Below, piece after piece: positions 1-9,946 of a stretch of DNA of 64,000 bases. The notes under the pieces were generated by a model. The model did no database searches and was not told where the DNA came from. It worked only from the letters and a program-made list of their open reading frames with translations. The position numbers and the translations under genes are program-made. The DNA is from CAIWHR01 sp963708855 (GTDB lineage Bacteria > Pseudomonadota > Gammaproteobacteria > Burkholderiales > Casimicrobiaceae), in the NCBI GenBank assembly GCA_963708855.1, contig CAVPUM010000010.1:62001-126000 (forward strand). The letters run 5' to 3'. How positions within the stretch are numbered: the first letter of the stretch is position 1; each line of letters opens with the position of its first letter.

Positions 1-1032
<1,032 letters not shown>

Positions 1033-1086
1033 GGTGTCCTCGCGTCGCACCGGTCTTGCCGCCGCCGGCACGCGGTTGTTTCGAAA

Positions 1087-1623
1087 TTAGCCCCGTAACT
1101 GGGTGGCCATCGCCGCAAGCTGCGCTTCGATGGTGCCGTCGATCACCGTGTCGCCAACGGTGATCCGCGCGCCACCGCCCAACGCCGGGTCCACGGTGAC
1201 GGTCGCCTCGATCTTTCTGCCGAACCGTTTCTCCAGTGCCGCCTTGAGCTCGGCCGTCTGCGCGTCGGATAGCGGAAACGCGCTGTCGATCCGGGCCTTC
1301 GCCACGCCGTCGGCGTCGTCCTTCAGCGCCTCGAACAACTCCCGGATCTGCGGCAACACCGCCACGCGATCGGCGTCGACCAGCACCTTGACGAAGCTGC
1401 GGCCCGTCGCGTCGAGACGCTCGCCCCCGATGGAGAGCAGCAGCGCTGCCTTGTCCGCGGCGGTGAGCTTCGGGTTGTCCAGCGCGCGCGCCGCCTGCGG
1501 ATCGGCCGCGACTGCGCAGAGGAAGCGCAGCAGCTCCGACCACACCGGCAGCGCGTTCGTGTCGCGCGCGATCCGGAACGCGGCCTCCGCGTAGGGTCGG
1601 GCAATCGTCGTCAGCTCGGCCAT
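1087..1623 (-). CDS. atpH: F1Fo-ATP synthase subunit delta
   Basis: Delta subunit (178 aa), the cap of the peripheral stalk that joins the F1 alpha subunits to the b dimer. The N-terminus MAELTTIARPYAEAAFRIA is the family's helical-bundle signature (usual length 175-180). The C-terminal part contains the conserved stretch KRFGRKIEATVTVDPALGGG, followed by the GDTVIDGTI strand typical of OSCP/delta. The start ATG follows the atpF stop by 10 bases, which suggests coupled translation within the operon. Nothing unusual is seen. Confidence 0.97.
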   Translation of the reverse strand: MAELTTIARPYAEAAFRIARDTNALPVWSELLRFLCAVAADPQAARALDNPKLTAADKAALLLSIGGERLDATGRSFVKVLVDADRVAVLPQIRELFEALKDDADGVAKARIDSAFPLSDAQTAELKAALEKRFGRKIEATVTVDPALGGGARITVGDTVIDGTIEAQLAAMATQLRG

Positions 1624-1633
1624 CGCGTGTCCG

Positions 1634-2104
1634 TCAGAGTTGCTGCCGGATCGCCGCGAGGAGATCGGCGTGCGCCTTGGCGTCGACTTCGCGCTTCAGG
1701 ATTTTCGCCGCGCCGGCGACCGCGAGGTCCGCGACCTGGTTGCGCAGCGCCTCCCTGGCCCGCATGATCTCCTGCTCGATCTCCGCCTTGGCGCCGGCGA
1801 GGATGCGGGCGGCTTCCTCCTTGGCCTGGGCCTTGGCCGCGTCGATCGTCTCGATCTTGAGCTTGTCGCCCTGCGCGATGATCTCGGAGCTCCTGACCTT
1901 GGCCTCGGACATCATGTCCGCGATCCGCTTCTCGGTGCTGGCGAGGCTCTGGCGGCCCTGCTCGCCCGCGGCGAGTCCGTCCGCGATCTGCTTCTGGCGG
2001 GTGTCGATGGCGCGCATCAGCGGCGGCCACACGAACTTCGCGGTGAACCAGATGAACGCGGCGAAGGCCGCGGCCTGCATCAGCAGCGTAAGGTTGATGT
2101 TCAT
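1634..2104 (-). CDS. atpF: F1Fo-ATP synthase subunit b
   Basis: Subunit b (156 aa), a single-span protein whose long helix forms the peripheral stalk as a dimer. Residues 1-26 are the membrane anchor (MNINLTLLMQAAAFAAFIWF), followed by the typical FVWPPLMRAIDTRQKQIADGL and a charged, alanine-rich coiled coil to the C-terminus (RQQL). Length matches E. coli AtpF (156). It sits between atpE and atpH, 39 bases after the atpE stop. Confidence 0.97.
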   Translation of the reverse strand: MNINLTLLMQAAAFAAFIWFTAKFVWPPLMRAIDTRQKQIADGLAAGEQGRQSLASTEKRIADMMSEAKVRSSEIIAQGDKLKIETIDAAKAQAKEEAARILAGAKAEIEQEIMRAREALRNQVADLAVAGAAKILKREVDAKAHADLLAAIRQQL

Positions 2105-2143
2105 GGCTGCCCTCCGGCCGTTCGATGGGGTTCGCTGGGGTCC

Positions 2144-2419
2144 TTACTTGAGCCCGGGCGGGATCAGCGGATTGCCGAAAGCGAACAGCATCGCGAGGCC
2201 GACGCCGATGATGAACGACGCGTCGATCAGGCCGAGCAGCAGGAACACCTTGGCTTGCAGCTGCGGCATCAATTCCGGCTGGCGGGCCGCGCCTTCGAGA
2301 AACCGCGAGCACATGATGCCCACGCCGACGCAGGCGCCGAGCGCACCGAGTCCGATGATGAGACCGATGCCGATGCCCGTGTAGGCCTGGATCTGCGCAA
2401 CCAGTGCGAGCTTGTCCAT
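2144..2419 (-). CDS. atpE: F1Fo-ATP synthase subunit c
   Basis: Subunit c (91 aa), the proteolipid of the rotating membrane ring. It has two hydrophobic hairpin helices. The polar loop has R46-Q47-P48, which contacts gamma/epsilon, and helix 2 carries the proton-binding carboxylate Asp66 in GLIDASF. The residues around Asp66 do not show the Q/E plus S/T set expected for a sodium-coupled ring, so proton coupling is inferred. The protein is a few residues longer than E. coli AtpE, as is common in betaproteobacteria. Confidence 0.97.
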   Translation of the reverse strand: MDKLALVAQIQAYTGIGIGLIIGLGALGACVGVGIMCSRFLEGAARQPELMPQLQAKVFLLLGLIDASFIIGVGLAMLFAFGNPLIPPGLK

Positions 2420-2470
2420 TGTTGTTCCTTTCTGAACGTGGGGTTGGACGGTTAAGACAAACGGGGGATT

Positions 2471-3280
2471 TCAGTGGTGTTCGTGCGCCATCGCGATGTA
2501 GACGATGGTGAGCATCATGAAGATGTACGCCTGCAACACGACGATCAGGATGTGGAAGATCGACCAGCCCAGGTTCAGCACGCCGCCGATGACCACGCCG
2601 GCGACGCCCGTGGCCGCCCACAGGCCCAGCAGCATGAAGATGATCTCGCCCGCATACATGTTGCCGTAAAGCCGCAGCGAGTGCGACAGCGGCTTCGACA
2701 CGTACTCGACGGCGTTGAACAGCAGATTGAAGGGCCACAGCAGCGGATTGCCGCCGAACGGCGAGCAGAAGAGCTCGTGGATCCAGCCGCCCAACCCCTT
2801 GACCTTGATGCTGTAGTAGATCATCAGCGCGAACACCGACAGCGACAGCGCGAACGTCGTGTTGACGTCGGCGGTGGGCACCCCGCGCCAGGTGTGCTGC
2901 TGGAAGACGTGCGCGTAGATCCAGGACATGATGTCGACAGGCAGGAAATCCATCGCGTTCAGGAACAGCACGAGCACGAAGGTGGTGAGCGCGATCGGCG
3001 CGACCAGCTTGTTGTCACCGGAGTAGATGCCCTTGACCTGGTCGTTGACGAAGTCGACGGTCAGCTCGACGAAAGCCTGCCTCTTCGACGGAATCCCGGC
3101 CGTGGCCTTGCGCGTGACGAGCCAGAGAAAGCCGAAGACGAGGACGCCGATGACGCCGGTGGTGACGAGCGTGTCCCAGTTCACCGACCAGAAGCCGCCC
3201 GCCTCGCCGACGGGTTTCGTCAGGAACGTGAGGTGATGCTGGATATAGGTCGTCGGATTCAGTTCGGATTCGGCAGCCAC
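2471..3280 (-). CDS. atpB: F1Fo-ATP synthase subunit a
   Basis: Subunit a (269 aa with the chosen start), the stator channel protein that passes protons to the c-ring. The essential arginine is R203 in SLRLYGNMYAGE, and several hydrophobic segments follow (IFHILIVVLQAYIFMMLTIVYIA at the end). The open frame extends far upstream without family similarity. I chose the GTG at 3280-3278 because a G-rich stretch precedes it by 4-5 bases and the following AAESELNPTTYIQHHLTFL matches the usual betaproteobacterial N-terminus. A second GTG lies three codons upstream. Confidence 0.94.
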   Translation of the reverse strand: MAAESELNPTTYIQHHLTFLTKPVGEAGGFWSVNWDTLVTTGVIGVLVFGFLWLVTRKATAGIPSKRQAFVELTVDFVNDQVKGIYSGDNKLVAPIALTTFVLVLFLNAMDFLPVDIMSWIYAHVFQQHTWRGVPTADVNTTFALSLSVFALMIYYSIKVKGLGGWIHELFCSPFGGNPLLWPFNLLFNAVEYVSKPLSHSLRLYGNMYAGEIIFMLLGLWAATGVAGVVIGGVLNLGWSIFHILIVVLQAYIFMMLTIVYIAMAHEHH

Positions 3281-3306
3281 AAGCCCCACCCCACTATCGA
3301 TTCGAT

Positions 3307-3687
3307 CTATTCGCGCACGAATATCGCCATGCTGAACACGATCACGGTGACCACGAACGCCGTGAAGAATGCCGCCAGAACAAGATCCGGGTACGTCGTC
3401 AGCGCCAGCCAGAGGCCGCCAACGATCACCAGTATCTTGGCCGCTTCCGCCCGCAGCATCGCGACCAGCGATGCCCCGACATCCGGGATCGGCCTGGTGC
3501 CGAGCCCGACTCCGAGCAGGAACGCATAGACCACGCCCGCCGCGAGATTGACGCTGCCTCCCAGCAGCGCCGACAACGCGCCATGTCCACCGGCCCACAC
3601 CCCCGCGATCGCCGCCATCGCCAGCGTGGCGAAGAACTGCCACAGGAGGACGGTGCGGATGGGTTTGGTCTTGAGCGGGGAGATCAC
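3307..3687 (-). CDS. atpI: ATP synthase assembly protein I
   Basis: Small four-helix membrane protein at the head of the atp operon. It helps c-ring assembly or Mg2+ supply in other bacteria and is usually dispensable. Hydrophobic segments are TVLLWQFFATLAMAAIAGVW, LSALLGGSVNLAAGVVYAFLL, AAKILVIVGGLWLAL and LAAFFTAFVVTVIVFSMAIF. The start is uncertain. The frame opens at a TTG at 3729, but that is only about 12 bases downstream of the predicted -10 box. The GTG at 3687 gives 126 aa, close to the usual length, and a normal leader. Confidence 0.82.
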   Translation of the reverse strand: MISPLKTKPIRTVLLWQFFATLAMAAIAGVWAGGHGALSALLGGSVNLAAGVVYAFLLGVGLGTRPIPDVGASLVAMLRAEAAKILVIVGGLWLALTTYPDLVLAAFFTAFVVTVIVFSMAIFVRE

Positions 3688-3740
3688 TCGCGCGTGGTGC
3701 TCGGCGCTTGCAGGCGCTTCCGACGCCAACGAACCGTGGA

Positions 3741-3770
3741 ATTATAGCGGCTCCGTGCGCCGCGCCGCAA
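3741..3770 (-). promoter_or_regulatory. Predicted sigma70 promoter of the atp operon
   Basis: On the minus strand a perfect TATAAT (3746-3741) is preceded by TTGCGG (3770-3765) with an 18-base spacer. It reads into atpI. The predicted start of transcription is near 3733. No other good promoter was seen ahead of atpI. Confidence 0.6.
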
Positions 3771-3808
3771 CGAGTGTGCTGTGCTGCGGCGTCTCCTTTT
3801 GCGCGGGA

Positions 3809-4072
3809 TCAACCTCCGGACAGCGCGCCGACGATCATCAATTCCCCGGCCGAGGCCAGCGGCAGGGACAGGCTCCGGGCGAGTACGCCGTCGACGAACA
3901 GTTTGATGTGCGGACGGATGGCGCCCTGTTCGTCGACGATCCGGAATCGCAACCCGGGGAAGCGCGCGTCCAGCACGCTCAGGGCGTCGGCGAGGGTGGC
4001 GGCCGCAGCAACTTCGACGGTCTCGACCCCTTGGGTGTACGACCGGAGGAGGCCGGGGATGCGGACGATCAT
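3809..4072 (-). CDS. MoaD/ThiS-family ubiquitin-like protein ending in Gly-Gly
   Basis: 87-residue beta-grasp protein. It begins MIVRIPGLLRSYTQG, has the central TLADALSVLDARFPGLRFRIVDEQGAIRPHIKLFVDG typical of MoaD/ThiS sulfur carriers and small ubiquitin-like modifiers, and ends GALSGG, so the diglycine needed for C-terminal adenylation is present. No moaE, thiG or E1-like gene lies nearby, so a role in molybdopterin or thiazole synthesis is not indicated by context. The gene starts 67 bases after the stop of the beta-propeller gene on the same strand, suggesting an operon with it. Family is clear; substrate is unknown. Confidence 0.85.
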   Translation of the reverse strand: MIVRIPGLLRSYTQGVETVEVAAAATLADALSVLDARFPGLRFRIVDEQGAIRPHIKLFVDGVLARSLSLPLASAGELMIVGALSGG

Positions 4073-4139
4073 CTGCGCCCGGTCGGCGGCACGCCGGGAG
4101 GCAGGGGAATCGGCGCGACGCCGAACGCGACCTTGCCCG

Positions 4140-5282
4140 TCACGCGCATTCGATGGCGTAGATGTGCGGCAGGTGGCGCGCCAGGCATTTCCAGCTGCGC
4201 CCTTCGTCGCGGCTCCCCCACACCTCGCCGCTCGTCGTGCCGAAGTAAACGCCCACTGTCGCCGCCTGATCTACCGTCATTGCCTGTCGCTTGACGGTCC
4301 ACCAGGCTTGGGCTTTCGGCAGGCCCGTCGCCTGCCGCTGCCAGGTCTTCCCGCCATTGACCGAACGATAGGCGGCCGGCTTCCCCGAAGGCGAGATGCG
4401 GGGCCAGACGTCCGAGCCATCCATCGGAAACACCCACAGGGTCTCCGGATCGCGCGGATGCAGGACAACCGGGAAACCGATAGCGCCTACCGATTTCGGC
4501 ATCGCCGCGCCGATGTCGGCCCACCGATCCCCCGGCCGGTCCAACCGATAGATTCCGCAATGGTTCTGCTGGTAGAGTCGGTCGGGTTCCCGCGGATGGA
4601 GCCGCATGCAATGCGGGTCGTGTCCGAATTCCGGGTCCGGCTCCGGCAGGAACAGCGCCTTGACGCCGCGATTCAGCGGCCGCCAGTCGGCGCCGCCGTC
4701 GGTCGACTCGAAGATGCCTCCGCTCGACATCCCGATGTACATATGGCGTGCATCCCGCGGGTCCACGTTGATCGAGTGCAGCTTCGGGCCGTCCGGCGTG
4801 CCATCCTGGTCCCCGCCGCACCAGGCTTTGCGCTGGGGGTGATCGTTGAAGCCGTCGACCCCCGCCCACGTGACGCCGCCGTCGGCGGAGCGGAACAACC
4901 CCTGCGGTGACGTGCCCGCGTACCAGACACCCGGCTCGGTCGGGTGGCCCGGCGTGAGCCAGAACGTGTGATCGACGGTGCGCCCGCTTCCCTCTTTGAA
5001 GGCCGGTGGTTGCGCGGCCTCCTTCCACGTCCGTCCGCGGTCGGTCGAACGAAAGACGGTGGGCCCGAGGTGGCCGGTGCGCGCGGCAACGAGCGTCGTC
5101 TTTCCGTCGCGCGGGTCGGTCACCGCGTGGTGGACGATGTGCCCGAGGAAGTGCGGGCCCGAAAGTTTCCACGCGCGGCGCGTGGCATCGCCGTTCAGCG
5201 TCCACAGTCCCTTGCGCGTGGCGAGCAACAGTGTGGTTCGGCGCGGTGTTGCAACAGCAGTCGTTTTTCTGGTCGTGGCCAT
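4140..5282 (-). CDS. Asp-box (BNR/sialidase-like) beta-propeller protein
   Basis: 380 aa. Repeated Asp-box motifs of the S-x-D-x-G-x-T-W kind are visible about every 50 residues (FRSTDRGRTW, FRSADGGVTW, FESTDGGADW, YRSVNGGKTW, WGSRDEGRSW), giving a 6-7 blade propeller as in sialidases and VPS10-like proteins. There is no signal peptide: the N-terminus MATTRKTTAVATPRRTTLLL is basic but lacks a hydrophobic core, so a cytoplasmic location is inferred. I chose the ATG at 5282 because AAGGAGG lies 5 bases upstream; the open frame continues further without similarity. The catalytic sialidase Arg triad cannot be judged, and enzymatic activity is not claimed. It precedes the MoaD-like gene. Confidence 0.85.
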   Translation of the reverse strand: MATTRKTTAVATPRRTTLLLATRKGLWTLNGDATRRAWKLSGPHFLGHIVHHAVTDPRDGKTTLVAARTGHLGPTVFRSTDRGRTWKEAAQPPAFKEGSGRTVDHTFWLTPGHPTEPGVWYAGTSPQGLFRSADGGVTWAGVDGFNDHPQRKAWCGGDQDGTPDGPKLHSINVDPRDARHMYIGMSSGGIFESTDGGADWRPLNRGVKALFLPEPDPEFGHDPHCMRLHPREPDRLYQQNHCGIYRLDRPGDRWADIGAAMPKSVGAIGFPVVLHPRDPETLWVFPMDGSDVWPRISPSGKPAAYRSVNGGKTWQRQATGLPKAQAWWTVKRQAMTVDQAATVGVYFGTTSGEVWGSRDEGRSWKCLARHLPHIYAIECA

Positions 5283-5505
5283 GGCCCCCTCCTTGTGCCG
5301 CAACGCTACCGCGACCGGAGGATTACGGCAACCATCGGCGCCGGAGACCTGCCACGCGGTGGGGTTGTAATTCAGTGCAAGGCCTGCAATGCTTTCATGT
5401 TGTTTCCCGCACAGTCCCCGCCCGAAACGGATAAATCCGTCGCGGGACGGAACTGCGACCGCCGGCCGCAAATCTCGTAGCGGCCGTTCCCCCACAGGAG
5501 ATGTC

Positions 5506-6012
5506 ATGACGATCAAAGTAGGCGACAAGCTGCCCGCGGGCACGCTTTCCGAATTCATCGAAGTCGAGGCCGCCGGCTGCACGCTCGGGCCGAACGAGTT
5601 CAAGGTGGACGACCTGACGCGCGGCAAGAAGGTGGCGATCTTCGGGTTGCCGGGCGCTTTCACGCCGACGTGCTCGGCGAAGCACGTGCCGAGCTACCTG
5701 CAGAACATCGACAAGCTGAAAGCGAAGGGCGTTGCCGACGTGATCTGCATGTCCGTCAACGATGCGTTCGTGATGGGCGCCTGGGCGCGCGACCAGAAGT
5801 CCGCGGGCAAGGTCCGGATGATGGGCGACGGCAGCGCCAATTACACAAAGGCGCTCGGTCTCGAATTCGATCTCACGGCCAAGGGTCTGGGGATGCGCTG
5901 CCAGCGCTTTTCGATGCTGGTCGACGACGGAGTCGTCAAGGTGCTCAACATCGAGGCGCCGGGCAAGTACGAAGTATCCGACGCCGAGACGCTGCTCAAG
6001 CAGATGGGTTGA
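5506..6012 (+). CDS. Peroxiredoxin, Prx5 family
   Basis: 168-residue thiol peroxidase of the Prx5 type, which reduces peroxides using glutathione/glutaredoxin or thioredoxin. The active-site motif is PGAFTPTCSAKHVP, with peroxidatic Cys56 and Thr53. Other family stretches are VICMSVNDAFVMGAWA, LGLEFDLTAKGLGMRCQRFSMLVDDGVV and IEAPGKYEVSDAETLL. The ATG at 5506 has AGGAG five bases upstream. The gene is divergent from the propeller gene (223-base gap, no confident promoter seen) and convergent with the peptide transporter, ending inside a shared hairpin. Confidence 0.93.
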   Translation: MTIKVGDKLPAGTLSEFIEVEAAGCTLGPNEFKVDDLTRGKKVAIFGLPGAFTPTCSAKHVPSYLQNIDKLKAKGVADVICMSVNDAFVMGAWARDQKSAGKVRMMGDGSANYTKALGLEFDLTAKGLGMRCQRFSMLVDDGVVKVLNIEAPGKYEVSDAETLLKQMG

Positions 6013-6048
6013 GCGGCGCGGCGGCCGGAGCGGCCGCGCGCTCAACCC
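6006..6048. terminator. Bidirectional hairpin between peroxiredoxin and the transporter operon
   Basis: Inverted repeat with arms GGGTTGAGC (6006-6014) and its complement ending at 6048, extended by GC-rich inner arms with a one-base offset. The peroxiredoxin stop TGA (6010-6012) lies in the left arm and the expected stop of the ABC ATPase (6044-6042) lies symmetrically in the right arm. No U-tract is visible, so termination strength is unknown. Confidence 0.55.
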
Positions 6049-7027
6049 GCGCAGGTGGCAGGCCACCCAGTGCCCTTCGCCGGTCTGCTTCAGCTGCGGC
6101 TTCTCGGTGCTGCACAGCGGCTGCTGCGCGATCGGGCAGCGGGTGTGGAAGTGGCAGCCCGGGGGCGGGCGGATCGGGCTCGGCACGTCGCCCTGCAGCG
6201 GGATGCGCTTGCGCTTGACCTGCGGGTCGGGGATCGGCACCGCCGACAGCAGCGCCTCGGTGTAGGGGTGCAGCGGGTTCGTGTAGAGCGCCTCGCGCGC
6301 GGCGCGATCTCGACGATGCGGCCGAGGTACATCACCGCCACGCGGTCGCTGATGTGCTCGACCACCGACAGGTCGTGCGCGATGAAGATGTAGGTCAGGC
6401 CGAACTGTCTCCTGCAGGTCCTCCAGCAGGTTGATGACCTGCGCCTGGATCGAGACGTCGAGCGCCGAGACCGGCTCGTCGCAGACGATCAGCTTGGGGG
6501 TCACCGCGAGCGCGCGCGCGATGCCGATGCGCTGGCGCTGGCCGCCGGAGAATTCGTGCGGGTAGCGGCGCATGTGGTCGGCCGCGAGGCCCACGGTCTC
6601 CAGCAGCTCGACGATGCGGTCCTCGCACTCGCGCGCGTGTCTTCGCCAGCTTGTGGATGGTCAGCGCCTCGCCGATGATGGCGCCCACCGTCATGCGCGG
6701 GTTGAGCGACGCGTACGGGTCCTGGAAGATGATCTGCATGTCGCGCGCCAGCGCGCGCAGCTCGTCCTTGCCGGCGCGCGGTGACGCTCGCGGCCCTCGA
6801 ACCAGACCTCGCCCGAGGTCGGCTCGATCAGGCGCAGGATGCAGCGCCCGGTGGTGCTCTTGCCGCAGCCCGATTCGCCGACCAGGCCCAGCGTCTCGCC
6901 GGCGGCCAGCTCGAAGCTGACGCCGTCGACCGCGTGCACGTGGTCGACCTCGCGCGCCGAGCAGGCCGCCCTTGACCGGGAAGTGCTTGACCAGGTTCTC
7001 GCACCGCGCAGCAGCGGCGTCGGTCAT
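6042..7027 (-). pseudogene. Peptide ABC transporter ATPase, DppF/OppF type (frameshifted)
   Basis: Second ATPase of a di/oligopeptide importer. Family pieces are spread over all three frames: ENLVKHFPVKGGLL; Walker A GESGCGKSTTGRCILRL; QIIFQDPYASLNPRMTVG; signature FSGGQRQRIGIARALAV; Walker B LIVCDEPVSALDV; and the C-terminal KRKRIPLQGDVPSPIRPPPGCHFHTRCP. Indels are inferred near 6047, 6295-6305, 6408, 6633, 6787, 6954 and 7005. For example an extra A in the codon pair for Glu-Gln at 6408 breaks LEDLQEQFG. Removing one extra G near 6047 gives a C-terminus HLRG and a TGA at 6044-6042. The ATG at 7027 follows the upstream ATPase stop by 5 bases. Either a sequencing artefact or recent loss of function. 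Confidence 0.8.
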
Positions 7028-7032
7028 GCGCG

Positions 7033-8023
<991 letters not shown>

Positions 8024-8031
<8 letters not shown>

Positions 8032-8939
8032 GCACCCTGCGCGGGTCGAGCGCGTCGCGCAGCCCGTCGCCGATGAAGTTGATCGTCAGCACGGTCAGGA
8101 AGATCGCCAGCGCCCGGGAACAGCGCCCAGTGCGGCGCGATGTCGAGGTAGTCCTTGCCGTCGAACAGGATGCGGCCCCAGGTCGGGATGTCGGGCGGGA
8201 AGCCGAGGCCGAGGAAGGACAGCGTGCTCTCGGCGATGATCGCCGCGGCGACGTCGATGGTGCCGGCGACGATCACCGGGCCCAGCGCGTTGGGCAGGAT
8301 GTGCCGCACCACCTGGCGCGGCACGCTGGCGCCGAGCGCGCGCGCGGCCTCGACGAATTCCTTCTCGCGCAGGGAGAAGAACTGCGCCCGCACCAGCCGC
8401 GCCACCGGCATCCAGCGGAAGCCGCCGATCACCACCACGATCAGGATGAAGACGCCCACCTCGGGGCCGAACACGGCCTTCAGCGTGTCGCGGAACAGGT
8501 AGATCACCAGCAGCAGCAGCGGCAGCTGCGGCAGCGACAGGAACAGGTCGGTCAGCCACATCAGCGCGGCGTCGACCCAGCCGCGCGACATGCCGGCGAT
8601 GGCGCCGATGAGCACGCCGACGACGATCGCCATCACCATCGCCGCCAGGCCGACCGCGAGCGAGATGCGCCCGCCATAGAGCATGCGCGCCAGCAGGTCC
8701 TGCCCGAGGTCGTCGGTGCCCATCGGGTGCGCCAGCGACGGGCCCTGCAGGCGCGCGGTGAAGTCGATGTCGTTGATCGGCACGCGCCAGACCAGCGGGC
8801 CGACGAGCACCAGCCGCCACCATCAGCGCCAGCACGAACGAGGCTCGACCACCGCCAGCCTGTGGCGGCGGAAGCGCCGCCAGGCCTCGCGCCACGGCGA
8901 GTGCGGCTGCGCGCGGCGCGTGGCGCGGCGCGCGCTCAG
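8024..8939 (-). pseudogene. Peptide ABC transporter permease, DppC/OppC type (frameshifted)
   Basis: Inner-membrane permease. One long intact stretch covers most of the protein: VGPLVWRVPINDIDFTARL, HPMGTDDLGQDLLARMLYGGRISL, the hydrophobic MVMAIVVGVLIGAIAGM, and the EAA loop EFVEAARALGASVPRQVVRHILPNALGP. Frame breaks are at 8111 (extra base inside the last helix, FPGLAIFLTVLTINF) and at 8812, 8839 and 8846 near the N-terminal helix. No ATG is seen at the 5' end: the frame begins around a CTG at 8939 overlapping the upstream permease stop, so the true start is doubtful. It shares the fate of the whole operon. Confidence 0.78.
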
Positions 8940-9897
8940 CGGTAGCTGATGCGGGGGTCGAGCCAGCCATACAGCAGGTCGGCGATCAGGTTGAAGAGGA
9001 TGACGAGGCAGCGCGAAGACGAAGGTCACGGCCATGATCACCGGCGTGTCGTTGCGCAGGATGGCGTCGATCAGCAGCGAGCCGATGCCGGGGATGCGGA
9101 AGATCTGCTCGGTGACGATGGCGCCGCCGAAGACCGCCGGCATCTGCAGCGCCACCAGCGTGACCACCGGGATCAGCGCGTTGCGCACCACGTGCTTGAT
9201 CGATCACCACGCGCTCGGCCAGGCCCTTGCTGCGCGCGGTGGTCACGTAGTCGAGCCGGATCACGTCGAGCACGGCGGAGCGCACGTAGCGCATCCAGCT
9301 CGCGCCCTGGAACAGGCCCAGCACCATCACCGGCATGATCGACTGCTGGATGTGCTCCCACCACCAGCGCCAGCCGGTGGCCGGCGATGTCGGCGCGGTA
9401 GACGAAGGGCAGCCAGTCGAGCGTGATCGAGAACAGCAGGATCAGCAGCAGGCCGGTGAAGAAGGTCGGCAGCGAGAAGCCGACGAAGGCCAGCGTGTTG
9501 GCGATCGGTCGAACACCGAGTAGGGCCGCGTCGCCGCGTAGATGCCGACCGGCAGCGCGATCAGCAGCGCCAGCATCTGCGAGGCGCCGATCACGGCCAG
9601 CGTGACCGGCACGCGCTGCAGGATCAGCTGGTCGACGTCGATGCGGCTGACGAAGGAGAAGCCCCAGTCGCCCTGCAGCATGGCCGCGAGCCAGCGGAAG
9701 TAGCGCTGCCAGACCGGGTCGTCGAGGCCGAACTTGGCGCGCAGCATCTGCCGCACCTCGGGCGGGACGTTGGGGTTGGTCGCCAGTTCCTCGAACGGGT
9801 CGCCCGGCGCCAGCGCCAGCACGGTGAACAGCACGACGCTGATGCCGAGCAGGCTGGGGATCGCGATCAGCAGGCGGCGGAGGAGGTAGGGGCCCAA
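8936..9897 (-). pseudogene. Peptide ABC transporter permease, DppB/OppB type (frameshifted)
   Basis: Inner-membrane permease. The N-terminus GPYLLRRLLIAIPSLLGISVVLF and the following LAPGDPFEELATNP are the standard DppB start, read from a TTG at 9897. The EAA loop region is ARSKGLAERVVI-(break)-KHVVRNALIPVVTLVALQMPAVFGGAIVTEQIF, and the end is ADLLYGWLDPRISYR. Frame breaks are inferred at 9011, 9201, 9379 and about 9507; the last is a missing base in VFDQIANTL, the others extra bases. The gene lies 49 bases after the binding-protein stop. The repaired protein would be full length. Confidence 0.78.
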
Positions 9898-9946
9898 GCG
9901 GCTCGTCGCGCCGGCTCAGTGCTGCGACGGCGCCGGCGCCAGGCCG

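Noticed and set aside
4140..5282. Calling the propeller protein a sialidase
   Set aside because: Asp-boxes show the fold, but I cannot see the catalytic Arg triad and Tyr/Glu pair, and there is no signal peptide or sialic acid gene context.
5395..6594. Continuous minus-strand frame joining the ABC ATPase to the antisense of the peroxiredoxin
   Set aside because: A product of the surplus base near 6047; the natural ATPase end is inside the shared hairpin.
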